The position numbers and the translations under genes are program-made. A stretch of DNA of 64,000 nucleotides, taken from the NCBI RefSeq assembly GCF_010509075.1, contig NZ_CP048433.1:62001-126000 (forward strand). Direction: 5' to 3'. How positions within the stretch are numbered: the stretch's first letter is position 1; every line of letters starts with the position of its first letter. Source of the DNA: Collinsella aerofaciens ATCC 25986. GTDB taxonomy: Bacteria; Actinomycetota; Coriobacteriia; Coriobacteriales; Coriobacteriaceae. Below, one piece after another: positions 26,782-35,181 of this stretch. The notes below the pieces were generated by a model. It was not told where the DNA came from and ran no database searches. It worked only from the letters and a program-made list of their open reading frames with translations.

Positions 26782-27635
26782 GGGCCATAGCGGCCAACGA
26801 GGGCCGCTACCCCATATCAGCGCAGTGCAGGCTCCTCGGCGTCGCGAGGTCGACGTACTACTCCATGCGCTCGCGGGCCGACCGGCCCGCCGCGCCGGAC
26901 CCCGCCGCGCCGGCCGTGGTCGCGGCCCACGCCGCCAGCAAGGGCCGGTACGGCTCGCGCAAGATAAAGGCGTCGCTCGAGAGGTCGGGCGTCACCGTCA
27001 GCCGGCGCCGGGTCTGCCGCATCATGAGGGAGAACGGCCTGGTCAGCGCATACGGCAGGAAGAGGTTCAAGGTGCACCCCGGGGCGGTCAACGAGGCCGA
27101 CGTGCCCAACGTCGTCGCGCGCGGCTTCGGCGGCAGGGCGCCGCGCACCCATATATGCAGCGACCTGACCTACGTGCGCGTCGGGGCCTCGTGGAACTAC
27201 GTCTGCCTGCTCGTCGACCTCTACAACAGGGAGATCGTCGGCCACTCCGCCGGGCCCAGGAAGGACGCCCGGCTGGTCAAGTCGGCGTTCGCGACGCTCT
27301 CCTTCCCCATCTCGGACATCGAGGTCTTCCACACGGACCGCGGCAGCGAGTTCGACAACGCCGAGATCGACCTGATGCTCGAGGCCTTCGGCATTGAGAG
27401 GTCGCTGTCGGCCAAGGGCTGCCCCTACGACAACGCCGTCGACGAGTCGACCAACAGGATACTGAAGGCCGAGCTCGTCCACCGCGAGACGTTCGGCACG
27501 ACGCGCGAGCTCCGGGCCAAGCTCTCGGACTACGTGCACTGGTACAACAACTTCAGGATCCACTCGACGCTGGGCTACATGTCTCCGGTCGAGTTCAGGG
27601 AGGCGGGGCTGTCCCTCCCGGAATCGTCCAAATAG
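26778..27635 (+). CDS. IS3-family OrfB transposase (DDE integrase fold)
   Basis: This part is about 285 residues, counted from a GTG that overlaps the orfA stop (GTGA). In practice it is probably made as an OrfAB fusion. An N-terminal HTH_21 region (YGSRKIKASLERSGV) precedes the rve catalytic core, whose acidic residues lie in SDLTYV, FHTDRGSEF and DNAVDEST. The C-terminus has YNNFRIHSTLGYMSPVEF, typical of IS3. The gene is intact. Confidence 0.9.
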   Translation: MRAIAANEGRYPISAQCRLLGVARSTYYSMRSRADRPAAPDPAAPAVVAAHAASKGRYGSRKIKASLERSGVTVSRRRVCRIMRENGLVSAYGRKRFKVHPGAVNEADVPNVVARGFGGRAPRTHICSDLTYVRVGASWNYVCLLVDLYNREIVGHSAGPRKDARLVKSAFATLSFPISDIEVFHTDRGSEFDNAEIDLMLEAFGIERSLSAKGCPYDNAVDESTNRILKAELVHRETFGTTRELRAKLSDYVHWYNNFRIHSTLGYMSPVEFREAGLSLPESSK

Positions 27636-28274
27636 GTGTTGCCAATCCACGTAGCGCTTGAGGCACCTCATGACCTCCCTGTCGCTCTTTCCCCGCCCCC
27701 TGGCCCTCTCGGCGTACTCGGCGGTCTCGGGGTCGCGCATGACCCTCTGCCTCGCGATCTCGTGCAGCGCGCTGTTCGCCTGCCGGTCGCCGCCCCTGTT
27801 GAGCCTGTGCCTCACGGTCTTGCCGCTCGAGGCGGGGATGGGGCAGGCGCCGCATATCGCCGCGAACGACGCCTCGGAGCGCAGCCTGCCCGGGTTGTCC
27901 CCGGCCGCGACCGCGAGCTTGGCCGCGCTCACGGGCCCGCACCCGTACATCGCCAGCAGCGCGGGGCAGTTCTCCTCCAGGGACGCCTCGATCGCGCGCT
28001 CCATGTCGAGCGCCGCGTCGCGCGCCGCCGCCCACAGGTCCGCCAGCGCGCCGAGCGCGGCGCCCAGCGCGCCCTCGGCGCGCACGGAGGGGAGCTCCTC
28101 CATCAGCCTCGGCCCTCCCATGCCGCGGAACCTCGACCTGAGCCCCTCCGGCGCGGTGGTGAGCAGCGACCTCGCGGTGTTGATCGCCGAGGTCCGCGCC
28201 TTCACCGCCCCGGAGCGCGCCGCGAGCATGCAGCGCACCCCGTCGACCCACCCGTCCTGGCTCTTGGGGGTCCC

Positions 28275-28388
28275 TGTTAGCGTCAATCTATTTTTCACCA
28301 GTTTCGCTAAACAGGCGTGCCGTTCGCGCAAAGGCGGTTTCACCGGTTGCGCTAACGTATTTTCACCGATTCCGGTCACGGCTTGACG
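28275..28388. repeat. Left-end multiple repeats of the IS21 element
   Basis: Between the element end and istB lie several copies of a degenerate unit of the form TTTCACC-N4-GCGCTAACG (for example at 28338-28358). IS21-family transposases bind repeated sites at both ends; these are the probable sites. Similar units occur at the other end, 31640-31750. Confidence 0.7.
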
Positions 28389-29033
28389 GGACCGTCCCTC
28401 GGCAGGTCCTTCAGCCTGTAGGACCTGCCCGTTATCTTGACCAGGTGGCAGTGGTGGCACACCCTGTCCGCGATCGCGCTCGCCGCCACGTCGTCCCCGA
28501 ACACCCTGCCCCAGCCGCTGATCCCCACGTTGGTGGTGATGATCGTCGAGCGCTGCTCGTAGCGCGTCGATATCAGCTGGAACAGCAGGTCCGCGCCCGC
28601 GCTACCGACGTCGAGGTAGCCGAGCTCGTCGATGATCAGCAGCCTCGAGTGGGCGTAGTACTTGAGCCTCTTCTTGAGGATGCCGCGCGACGAGGCGTCC
28701 TCCAGGTCCTCGACGAGCCGGGCGCAGTCCACGAACCTGACCTCGCGCCCCGCCCTGACCGCCTCGATGCCCAGCGCGACGGCGAGGTGCGTCTTGCCCA
28801 CGCCGGGGCTCCCCACGAACAGGACGTTCTCGGCCCGCTCGACGAACCTCAGGGTCGCGAGCTCCTCGATCTCGGCGCGCGGGACCGACGGCTGGAAGTC
28901 CCAGTCGAAGTCCGCCAGCCCCTTGACGTAGGGGAACCCCGACGACCGTATGCGCTGGCTGGTAATCCTGACCTCCCGGGCGGCGACCTCGACGCGCGTC
29001 ATCTCCTCGAGGGCGGAGGTGGATTGGCAACAC

Positions 29034-29891
29034 CTATTTGGACGATTCCGGGAGGGACAGCCCCGCCTCCCTGAACTCGACCGGAGACATGTAGCCCAGC
29101 GTCGAGTGGATCCTGAAGTTGTTGTACCAGTGCACGTAGTCCGAGAGCTTGGCCCGGAGCTCGCGCGTCGTGCCGAACGTCTCGCGGTGGACGAGCTCGG
29201 CCTTCAGTATCCTGTTGGTCGACTCGTCGACGGCGTTGTCGTAGGGGCAGCCCTTGGCCGACAGCGACCTCTCAATGCCGAAGGCCTCGAGCATCAGGTC
29301 GATCTCGGCGTTGTCGAACTCGCTGCCGCGGTCCGTGTGGAAGACCTCGATGTCCGAGATGGGGAAGGAGAGCGTCGCGAACGCCGACTTGACCAGCCGG
29401 GCGTCCTTCCTGGGCCCGGCGGAGTGGCCGACGATCTCCCTGTTGTAGAGGTCGACGAGCAGGCAGACGTAGTTCCACGAGGCCCCGACGCGCACGTAGG
29501 TCAGGTCGCTGCATATATGGGTGCGCGGCGCCCTGCCGCCGAAGCCGCGCGCGACGACGTTGGGCACGTCGGCCTCGTTGACCGCCCCGGGGTGCACCTT
29601 GAACCTCTTCCTGCCGTATGCGCTGACCAGGCCGTTCTCCCTCATGATGCGGCAGACCCGGCGCCGGCTGACGGTGACGCCCGACCTCTCGAGCGACGCC
29701 TTTATCTTGCGCGAGCCGTACCGGCCCTTGCTGGCGGCGTGGGCCGCGACCACGGCCGGCGCGGCGGGGTCCGGCGCGGCGGGCCGGTCGGCCCGCGAGC
29801 GCATGGAGTAGTACGTCGACCTCGCGACGCCGAGGAGCCTGCACTGCGCTGATATGGGGTAGCGGCCCTCGTTGGCCGCTATGGCCCTCAC
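29034..29891 (-). CDS. IS3-family OrfB transposase, copy 2
   Basis: The translated protein is identical to that of copy 1, with the same DDE residues and the same overlapping GTG start. The frame is intact, so this copy may be active. Confidence 0.9.
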   Translation of the reverse strand: MRAIAANEGRYPISAQCRLLGVARSTYYSMRSRADRPAAPDPAAPAVVAAHAASKGRYGSRKIKASLERSGVTVSRRRVCRIMRENGLVSAYGRKRFKVHPGAVNEADVPNVVARGFGGRAPRTHICSDLTYVRVGASWNYVCLLVDLYNREIVGHSAGPRKDARLVKSAFATLSFPISDIEVFHTDRGSEFDNAEIDLMLEAFGIERSLSAKGCPYDNAVDESTNRILKAELVHRETFGTTRELRAKLSDYVHWYNNFRIHSTLGYMSPVEFREAGLSLPESSK

Positions 29892-30175
29892 TTTCGAGCG
29901 TATATCAGCGCCGCTTGTTTTAAGACGTCGACCTCCATCCGGAGCCTGCGGTTCTCGCGCTCGAGCTCCAGGATCCGGTTCTGCTCGGGCGTGCGGTTGC
30001 ACGCGGCGCGCGGCGAGCCGGTCGCGTTTATCGACTTGATCCACCTCTCCACGGTGCTCTTGCCGAGGTCGTACTCGTCCATGATCTCGCGCTTGGGCTT
30101 GCCGGCGTTGTAGAGGTCGACTATCTGCCTCTTGAACTCGTCGGTGAAATGCCTCGGGTGCCTGGGGTCCCTCAT
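29888..30175 (-). CDS. IS3-family OrfA, copy 2
   Basis: The protein is identical to copy 1 OrfA (95 residues, helix-turn-helix plus C-terminal coiled helix). The same CTTAAAAC slip site precedes its end. Confidence 0.88.
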   Translation of the reverse strand: MRDPRHPRHFTDEFKRQIVDLYNAGKPKREIMDEYDLGKSTVERWIKSINATGSPRAACNRTPEQNRILELERENRRLRMEVDVLKQAALIYARK

Positions 30176-30368
30176 ATACGGCCCTCCCGTCTCCTGCGCC
30201 CCTCCCGGAACTGTCCACATCAGTGTAGCCAATCCAAGGCGAAGCCCCGCTCGCCCGCGGCGACCATCCTCACGTAGTCGGGCAGGGACGCCGCCATCTC
30301 GTGCAGCCCGAGCGCGGAGAGGTTCGCCTGCGCCCTGATCGAGGGGCTACCCTCCGCGACGGCGCCCA

Positions 30369-31601
30369 TCACGCCCCTCCGAGCGAGTCGAGCAGCGCGA
30401 GGTTGGCGCGCGCGGCCTCGGCGATGTCCGCGTCGGCCAGGCCGCGCTTCCCCTCGAGGGCCTGCCCATAGTGGTCGGGGTCGTAGTTGATGGGCCTCGA
30501 CGGCCCGGACGCGGCGTCGTGGACGGCGACCTCCTCGCCGGCCATCCTCACCACGACCTGGCCGCCGGGCATCGCTATGACGCTCACGCGCCGGCCGATG
30601 CAGCGCCTGGGCACGGACCACTCCCTGCCGGCGGCCCTGACGAGCATGGTCGGCGGGACGGTCTGGACGCTCACGTCGCCCACCATCGACTCGAGGAGAC
30701 GGAGGTTCCCGATGGGTCGCAGGCTCTCCTTCTCCCGCATGAACAGCGCGTCAGGCGGCAGGCCGGTGGTGCGGTTCGGCTCCGAGTTTGCCTGGGCCTC
30801 GATCCGGGCCACCGCCTCGGCGAGGCCGCTCCACCCGGTGAACTCGCCGCCGTAGGCGAGCAGGCGGTTCAGGAAGCGGTTGGCCGACTCGTCCTTGCCC
30901 TTGGTCTGCGGCGAGCGCGGCGCGCAGAGCCTGAGCTCGAAGCCGGCCTCCCGCGCGAACCGCCACGCCCTCTCCTGCCTGGTCCTCCTGCGGCCCGAGA
31001 CGGTCACCAGGCACGACATGTTGTCCGTGATGCACTCCTCCGGGACGCCGCCGAGGCGGGTGAAGGTGGCGAGCAGGCAGGACAGCAGGTCGTCGAGCGT
31101 GCGGCTCCTGACCGGTATGAAGCGGTGCTTCCGGGAATAGCCGAGCGTCGCGGTGAACACGCTGAACTCGAAGACCTCGCCCTCCGAGTCGACGAGCCTC
31201 ATGCCCTCCTTCCAGTCGAACTGCAGCTGCCTGCCCGGGGGCGTCTCGAACCGCGGGTGCGGCTCGCGGCCGCCCACACCCCCGAAGGGCACGTCGCGGC
31301 CCCGGCACCATGCGGTGAAGGCGCCGTACCCGGGCAGCCCCTCCCCGCGGCCCTCGCGCAGGAACGCGTACACGGCCATCTTGGTCATCCCGGGCAGCTG
31401 GGCCTTCGCGCGGATCACCTCCTCGAGCGGGTCGAAGGCGCTGCCCCTCGCGGACCTCCCGTCGGCGGCGGCCTCGCCCTCCCGCCAGTACTTGGCGACC
31501 GTGTGCCGGTCCATGCCGTGCCTCCTCGCGATCTCGCTGAAGTTCGGCTTCGCGCCGGACCCCCTGTAGACGTTCAGCTCTCCCATTACGTTTCGCTCCA
31601 T
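30369..31601 (-). CDS. istA: IS21-family transposase IstA
   Basis: This protein of 405-410 residues is the DDE transposase of the IS21 element. An N-terminal helix-turn-helix (FSEIARRHGMDRHTVAKYW) is followed by the rve core with acidic residues in QFDWKEG, ITDNMS and KGKDESAN. A C-terminal Mu-transposase-like beta domain follows (REWSVPRRCIGRRVSV). The second methionine (MGELN, 15 bases in) is an alternative start. The gene appears intact, but its partner istB is broken. Confidence 0.9.
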   Translation of the reverse strand: MERNVMGELNVYRGSGAKPNFSEIARRHGMDRHTVAKYWREGEAAADGRSARGSAFDPLEEVIRAKAQLPGMTKMAVYAFLREGRGEGLPGYGAFTAWCRGRDVPFGGVGGREPHPRFETPPGRQLQFDWKEGMRLVDSEGEVFEFSVFTATLGYSRKHRFIPVRSRTLDDLLSCLLATFTRLGGVPEECITDNMSCLVTVSGRRRTRQERAWRFAREAGFELRLCAPRSPQTKGKDESANRFLNRLLAYGGEFTGWSGLAEAVARIEAQANSEPNRTTGLPPDALFMREKESLRPIGNLRLLESMVGDVSVQTVPPTMLVRAAGREWSVPRRCIGRRVSVIAMPGGQVVVRMAGEEVAVHDAASGPSRPINYDPDHYGQALEGKRGLADADIAEAARANLALLDSLGGA

Positions 31602-31750
31602 ATCCCGCTCCTCCCGGGTCGGATACCCGATCGGAGCATAGTTCCGTTAGCGCAGTTGGTGAAAGTACGTTAGCGGGGTCGGCGAAAGCGCGTTAGCGCA
31701 TTCGGCGAGATGCGTTTGCGAAAGTGGTTAATTTTAGATTAGCGCTAACA
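31602..31750. repeat. Right-end region of the IS21 element with repeated transposase-site units
   Basis: Three or four units ending GCGCTAACG or GCTAACGTA (read on the minus strand) lie between istA and the element end at 31750. Their spacing of about 22-25 bases is regular. The terminal bases pair in inverted sense with 28275 onward. The istA promoter should also lie here. Confidence 0.7.
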
Positions 31751-32127
31751 GTCCCGAGCCTTGAGCCGGATATCGCCGCGCGGGCGGCCCTCTCCGCGTC
31801 CGCCTCGTCGCACTTCCCCTGCCCCGGGCGCCTCCTCTGCGTCCTCGCCGGGGAGAGCGCCTCGCGCACGGGCATCCCCAGCGACGCGAGGTGCCTGGTG
31901 AGGCCCGCCCCGTAGGACGACGTCCCCTCCATCGCGACGCAGGCCGGCTCCCCGGCCGCCGCGATCGCCCCGGCGAGCGCCTCGTAGCCCGCCGCGTCGG
32001 CGGGGAACTGGCGGGACAGGACCTTGCGGCCCCTCCAGTCCAGGACGCACAGCCAGTGCGAGTCGGCGTGGGTGTCGACCCCGCAGAAGACCGGCCCGCG
32101 GGCGCCGGGTGCCGATTCGTTTTGCAT

Positions 32128-32415
32128 GTCTCGCTCCGTTCTTTCCGTGCTCGCCTGGACCGGGCAGACGGCACACTGACGGGGCGCGATAGAATGCGGT
32201 TGTTCGGGTCCGCGGTATCGCTCCATGCTCCTATTAGGTCATGCGGCGGTCTCGGCTCGCCGCGGCCCGCGCGGGACATGTCAGGAAACGAGGGCAGCCC
32301 TGTGGGCGCCAGCGGAATGTGGGGTCACCGCGCGGTCCGCATCTGATGGTGTCGACGTCAATGGTATACGGGTGCATCATCGACGTCTTCAATACAGAAA
32401 ATATCAGTGCGGAAT
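32128..32415 (-). ncRNA. Non-coding left end of the interrupted IS110 element; candidate bridge-RNA region
   Basis: No credible gene is seen in this 288-base stretch upstream of the IS110-type transposase. IS110-family recombinases of the IS110 group use a structured bridge RNA made from the non-coding end upstream of the gene. This region has the right place and size, but I did not establish its fold. The stretch ends at the 29-base inverted repeat. Confidence 0.35.
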
Positions 32416-32444
32416 GTTCTGAAAACTAAATCCAGCACGGGCCC
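32416..32444 (-). repeat. Right 29-base inverted repeat bounding the transposon nest
   Basis: It is an exact reverse complement of 26034-26062. The match stops abruptly on both sides. See the left copy for interpretation. Confidence 0.7.
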
Positions 32445-32574
32445 TGTGTTGCCACTGCAGGGGGGTGTTCCTATAGTTTTGTCAACTGGGCAATGCTGTT
32501 TTCGAGATTGAATCGCGACATGCTAACGCCAGGCCTTTCGGCCGATGGGCTCCAATCTGTTCGGAGCGCTTCGA

Positions 32575-33732
32575 CTAGGCGGCGTAGGGCACCCTGTCCC
32601 GCATGATCGCGTAGATGACCTTCAGCCTCTTTCGTGCCAGCGCCTTGAGCGCCTTGCCGTGCGGCATGCCCCGCTCTCGGCACCTAGCGTAGTAATCGCC
32701 CCATCTTCCCTCTGTCCGGGTAAGGCAGTTGCACGAGAATATGAGCAGGTTCTTCAGCCTCTTGTTGCCTTGGCGCGATGCCGTCACCGAGGAGATCGAG
32801 GTCCCCGACTGGCGGTTGCGCGGCGCCAGGCCGCAGTACGACGCGAGCCTGTCGTGGCTTGGGAAGTCTTCGATATCTATGGAGATCGCGAGCTCGGAAG
32901 CGGTTTTGGGGCCGATCCCCGGCACCGTCAGGAGGCATCGGTAGGTATCGTCGCCCTCGAGGAGGGCGGATATCTCCGCCGTGATCACATCGATCTCCGC
33001 CGAGTTCTCGGAGATCCTGCGCGCGAGCAGCCTCACCGCCCGGTCCTCGGCGGCGATGGCCGCCGCGTCCGGCCTTGTCGAGGAGGCCGTCGAGCGGACG
33101 AGGGCCTCGATCTTGCCGCGCGCCGCCCCGCGCGTGAGCGCCGCCGCCCTGCGGGGCCCGGCGTCGGCCACCGACCAGGCCCCGCCGAGGGATGCCATGA
33201 GCCTCAGCTGGGGACCGTCGGACAGGTCGACCAACGCCTCGAAGGCGGGGCACGATTCCAGCAGGATGCTGCGCAGCCGGTTCTTGCTCCTGGTGTTTTC
33301 GCAGGTCAGGAAGTTTCTCTGGGCGGCCAGCGCCCTCGCCGCCGCGACCGTCGGGCCCGGATCCCCGACCGGCAGGAGTGCGTCGGGGATGCCCAGCGCC
33401 GTCTTCGCGATGACCATTGCGTCCCGCTCGTCGGTCTTGGCGTCGCCGGCGAAGAGCCTGGCGGCCCCGTGTGCCGCGAGTCCCGGCAGGTACGCCGCCG
33501 ACATCCCGGCCGCCTTGGCGCGGGCGAGCGCGAGGGCGCCTATGTTGCGCGACTGGTCGACGACCACGAGCGCGTCGGGGAAGCGGCCGAACAGCGAGTC
33601 CAGATCGCCCTCCCTGTTCGCGACGGGGGCGCTCAGCAGTATCTCGCCGTCCCGGGTCGCGACGCATGCCCAATGGGACAATTTCCCGACATCGAGCCCG
33701 ATGACGGCTTCCGGCATTCTAGGTGGTGCCAC
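32575..33732 (-). CDS. IS110-family transposase (second element, intact)
   Basis: This 385-residue RuvC-like recombinase has the N-terminal DEDD_Tnp_IS110 domain (VIGLDVGKLSHW, then AKTDERDAMV) and the C-terminal Transposase_20 domain (LLTVPGIGPKTASELAISID, then GLAPRNRQSG). It differs from the interrupted IS110 gene and lacks the HTH extension. The GTG start is chosen because GGAGG lies 8 bases upstream; a TTG 15 bases earlier overlaps that site. Element ends are not defined. Confidence 0.88.
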   Translation of the reverse strand: MAPPRMPEAVIGLDVGKLSHWACVATRDGEILLSAPVANREGDLDSLFGRFPDALVVVDQSRNIGALALARAKAAGMSAAYLPGLAAHGAARLFAGDAKTDERDAMVIAKTALGIPDALLPVGDPGPTVAAARALAAQRNFLTCENTRSKNRLRSILLESCPAFEALVDLSDGPQLRLMASLGGAWSVADAGPRRAAALTRGAARGKIEALVRSTASSTRPDAAAIAAEDRAVRLLARRISENSAEIDVITAEISALLEGDDTYRCLLTVPGIGPKTASELAISIDIEDFPSHDRLASYCGLAPRNRQSGTSISSVTASRQGNKRLKNLLIFSCNCLTRTEGRWGDYYARCRERGMPHGKALKALARKRLKVIYAIMRDRVPYAA

Positions 33733-34040
33733 GGTGTTATCCTCCAATCGGTAGGCCGATCGGAACCCCTCCCTGCGACACCCACATTACCTGGCCGTGG
33801 CGCTTGCGCCCGGCAGTTTCCTATCAGTCGTCCGGAGCGGCGAGCGCCCCCGGTGGCAACACCCCCCGGGCCCTCTACGGGGCAGGGGCAGACGGCCATC
33901 CGGAGGCGCCCGATCGGCGGCCCCTCGGGGCTTGCCCGTATCGTAGGCAATGCGCCGAATGCTCGCCATCGAAATTTATCGGTGGCCCACTTCAGACTGT
34001 AATGGGGTTCGATTCCTTGATCGCTCACTTTATCTAATAT
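33733..34040 (-). ncRNA. GC-rich non-coding region upstream of the second IS110 transposase; candidate bridge-RNA region
   Basis: About 300 bases without a believable gene lie between the transposase start and the IS200-type unit. The stretch is rich in short inverted repeats, such as CGGTAGGCCGATCGG near 33750, and in G/C runs. As for the first IS110 element, the upstream non-coding end is where a bridge RNA would be encoded. No boundary could be set by eye. Confidence 0.35.
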
Positions 34041-34050
34041 GAAATTTAGT

Positions 34051-34173
34051 GAGGCCGGAGCTTTAGCTCCGGCCTCCGTATATAAGGGCTCGGCTTAGCC
34101 GAGCCGCCAAATTCAAGACTTTAGTCTGCTGGCCGCGCAGCGGCCAGCTTTGAACCACCCGCTACGCGGGTGG
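34051..34173 (+). repeat. Five consecutive short-loop hairpins at the IS200-type element end
   Basis: Perfect hairpins lie at 34051-34076 (12-base arms, GAGGCCGGAGCT), 34087-34105 (8), 34116-34127 (5), 34129-34147 (8) and 34155-34173 (8). Loops are only 2-3 bases. IS200/IS605 elements carry hairpins near their ends that TnpA binds in single-stranded form, but five in 123 bases is more than the one or two expected. Confidence 0.65.
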
Positions 34174-34260
34174 AGACAAACGGCTTTACAAAGCCACCCC
34201 TCCGACCGATATTGACGATTGTTCAGGCCGTCAAGAATTCGAGTCGAAGGGGTGGTCGCC

Positions 34261-34719
34261 ATGGCCCAGAAGGCCTACAGCCTTTCCCACACGAAGTGGA
34301 TGTGCAAGTACCGCATCGTGTTCACGCCGAAGTATAGGCGCAAAGTGATCTACAACCAAATCAGGAGCGACATAGGGGAGATCCTCAGGAAGCTGTGCGA
34401 GTACAAGGGGATCGAGATAATCGAGGGGCACCTGATGCCAGACCACGTGCACGTGCTGCTGGCGATCCCGCCGAAGTACAGCGTCGCGAGCGTCATGGGC
34501 TACCTGAAGGGGAAGAGCTCGCTGATGATATTCGACAGGCACGCCAACCTCAAGTACAAGTTCGGCAACAGGAAGTTCTGGGCGGAGGGCTACTACGTGT
34601 CCACCGTCGGCCTGAACGAGGCGACGATCGCCAAGTACATCAGGGAGCAGGAGTCCCACGACATCGCGCTGGACAAGCTGAGCGTGAAGGAGTACGAGGA
34701 CTCCTTCAAGAGGGGGTGA
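34261..34719 (+). CDS. tnpA: IS200/IS605-family TnpA tyrosine (Y1) transposase
   Basis: This 152-residue HUH-type single-strand transposase shows the metal-binding HVHVLL motif and a catalytic tyrosine in the following helix region (EGYYVSTVG), with the typical start HTKWMCKYRIVFTPKYRRK. Length is normal for IS200. The ATG follows GGGGTGGTCGCC; an upstream in-frame start is less likely. No TnpB accompanies it, so the unit is IS200-like. A hairpin at 34832-34854 (AACCACCCTT/AAGGGTGGTT) probably marks the right part. Confidence 0.9.
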   Translation: MAQKAYSLSHTKWMCKYRIVFTPKYRRKVIYNQIRSDIGEILRKLCEYKGIEIIEGHLMPDHVHVLLAIPPKYSVASVMGYLKGKSSLMIFDRHANLKYKFGNRKFWAEGYYVSTVGLNEATIAKYIREQESHDIALDKLSVKEYEDSFKRG

Positions 34720-34831
34720 TCCCGCCGGTTCGACCGGCGCGCCGCGGGTCAAGATGCACTAGGCCTGGACGAAGTCCGGGCCCGCGCCTTTAGACGCGAG
34801 CCCGGGGCCCGTGGGTTATACCCTAAGAGCA

Positions 34832-34854
34832 AACCACCCTTTTTAAGGGTGGTT
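34832..34854 (+). terminator. Hairpin downstream of tnpA
   Basis: Arms AACCACCCTT and AAGGGTGGTT enclose 3 bases and are followed by CTGATTTG. It may be the right-end hairpin of the IS200 unit, or a terminator. Confidence 0.5.
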
Positions 34855-34912
34855 CTGATTTGCATCAGCCCCAGAACATGTTTGAGAACGGTGCATGGAG
34901 TGTGTGGCCGTA

Positions 34913-35037
34913 GGTCCCGTATCGGTGTTGCCTCCCGGCGCATTCCGCAGGGGGAGCGATATTTTGCAGCACGAAATGCGTAGCAAAATATCGCTCATGC
35001 CCGAGGATGCGCCGGGAGGCAACACCGATACAGGACC
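34913..35037. repeat. 125-base intergenic palindrome before tRNA-Leu
   Basis: Outer arms pair over about 31 bases with one C-A mismatch near the outer end (GGTCC...GGACC, then TATCGGTGTTGCC). An internal loop has CCGCAG on one side and GAGGA on the other. The inner arms are 13 bases (AGCGATATTTTGC) around a 15-base loop. No gene is present. The loop motif recurs in the hairpin at 44465. Confidence 0.75.
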
Positions 35038-35075
35038 GGACATACGGATCTACCTGCGCATTTACAAATTCGTAA

Positions 35076-35124
35076 ACTTTTTTCAAAAAAGTGCTTGCGC
35101 AGTTCTCGAAACATAGGTTATTAT
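35076..35124 (+). promoter_or_regulatory. Promoter of tRNA-Leu with upstream palindrome
   Basis: A perfect palindrome ACTTTTTT-C-AAAAAAGT lies at 35076-35092, two bases before a -35 box TTGCGC (35095-35100). An 18-base spacer leads to TATTAT (35119-35124). The same arrangement precedes the two other tRNA units in this window. Confidence 0.75.
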
Positions 35125-35181
35125 CTTCCTCGTTGAACGCGCGGGTTCAACAAAGCGAACCGCGAATCAACAACATAGCAT

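Larger units (their letters stand above)
26433..27649 (+). mobile_element. IS3-family insertion sequence, copy 1
   Basis: This 1217-base element has imperfect inverted ends of about 38 bases; both begin TGGATTGGC and share TTCCGGGAGGG. It is flanked by the 3-base duplication CGT (26430-26432 and 27650-27652). It carries orfA and orfB with a likely -1 frameshift. It sits in the C-terminal part of the IS110-type gene. An apparently identical copy in the other orientation lies at 29020-30236. Confidence 0.93.
29020..30236 (-). mobile_element. IS3-family insertion sequence, copy 2
   Basis: This 1217-base element has the same length, ends and translated proteins as copy 1 but in the opposite orientation. 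It is flanked by the 3-base duplication AGG (29017-29019 and 30237-30239). It splits istB. Identity of the translated orfB over its whole length suggests recent movement. Confidence 0.93.
28376..30369 (-). pseudogene. istB: IS21 helper ATPase IstB, interrupted by IS3 copy 2
   Basis: The N-terminal part (30237-30369) and the rest (28376-29019) are separated by the IS3 element. Joining them with one AGG copy gives 258 codons in frame, reading ERGFASALEEM across the junction. The ATPase has Walker A GSPGVGKT, Walker B LLIIDELGY and the end SYRLKD. IstB is an AAA+ protein that directs target choice by IstA. The start overlaps the istA stop (TGATG). As it stands it is broken. Confidence 0.9.
28275..31750 (-). 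mobile_element. IS21-family insertion sequence, itself interrupted by an IS3 copy
   Basis: The element has ends beginning TGTTAGCG, with TTTCGC(T/A)AA further in on both sides. It is flanked by the 5-base duplication GTCCC (28270-28274 and 31751-31755). Without the IS3 copy and its duplication it is about 2.26 kb. It carries istA and istB on the minus strand with the usual overlap. It lies inside the IS110-type gene. Confidence 0.9.
26137..32127 (-). pseudogene. IS110-family transposase with C-terminal HTH domain, interrupted by an IS3 and an IS21 element
   Basis: Three pieces on the minus strand belong to one gene: 31751-32127 (N-terminal RuvC-like part, FCGVDTHADSHW and KCDEADAERAA), 27650-28274 (C-terminal Transposase_20 part, YGCGPVSAAKLAVAAGDNPG) and 26137-26432. 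Removing the insertions and one copy of each target duplication leaves exactly 430 codons with no frame change, reading LGTPKSQDGW and KRYVAREAY across the joins. After the normal IS110 end the frame continues about 80 residues with an XRE-type helix-turn-helix (AAKVSQVRAASILGTSEKYI). The start ATG follows GGAGCGAG. The gene is now inactive. Confidence 0.85.

Noticed and set aside
26817-28460. 547-residue minus-strand frame joining IS110 and IS3 sequences
   Set aside because: Only the part within 27650-28274 is real (IS110 C-terminal region). The rest is the reverse of the IS3 orfB or the IS21 end; the join is an artefact of insertion.
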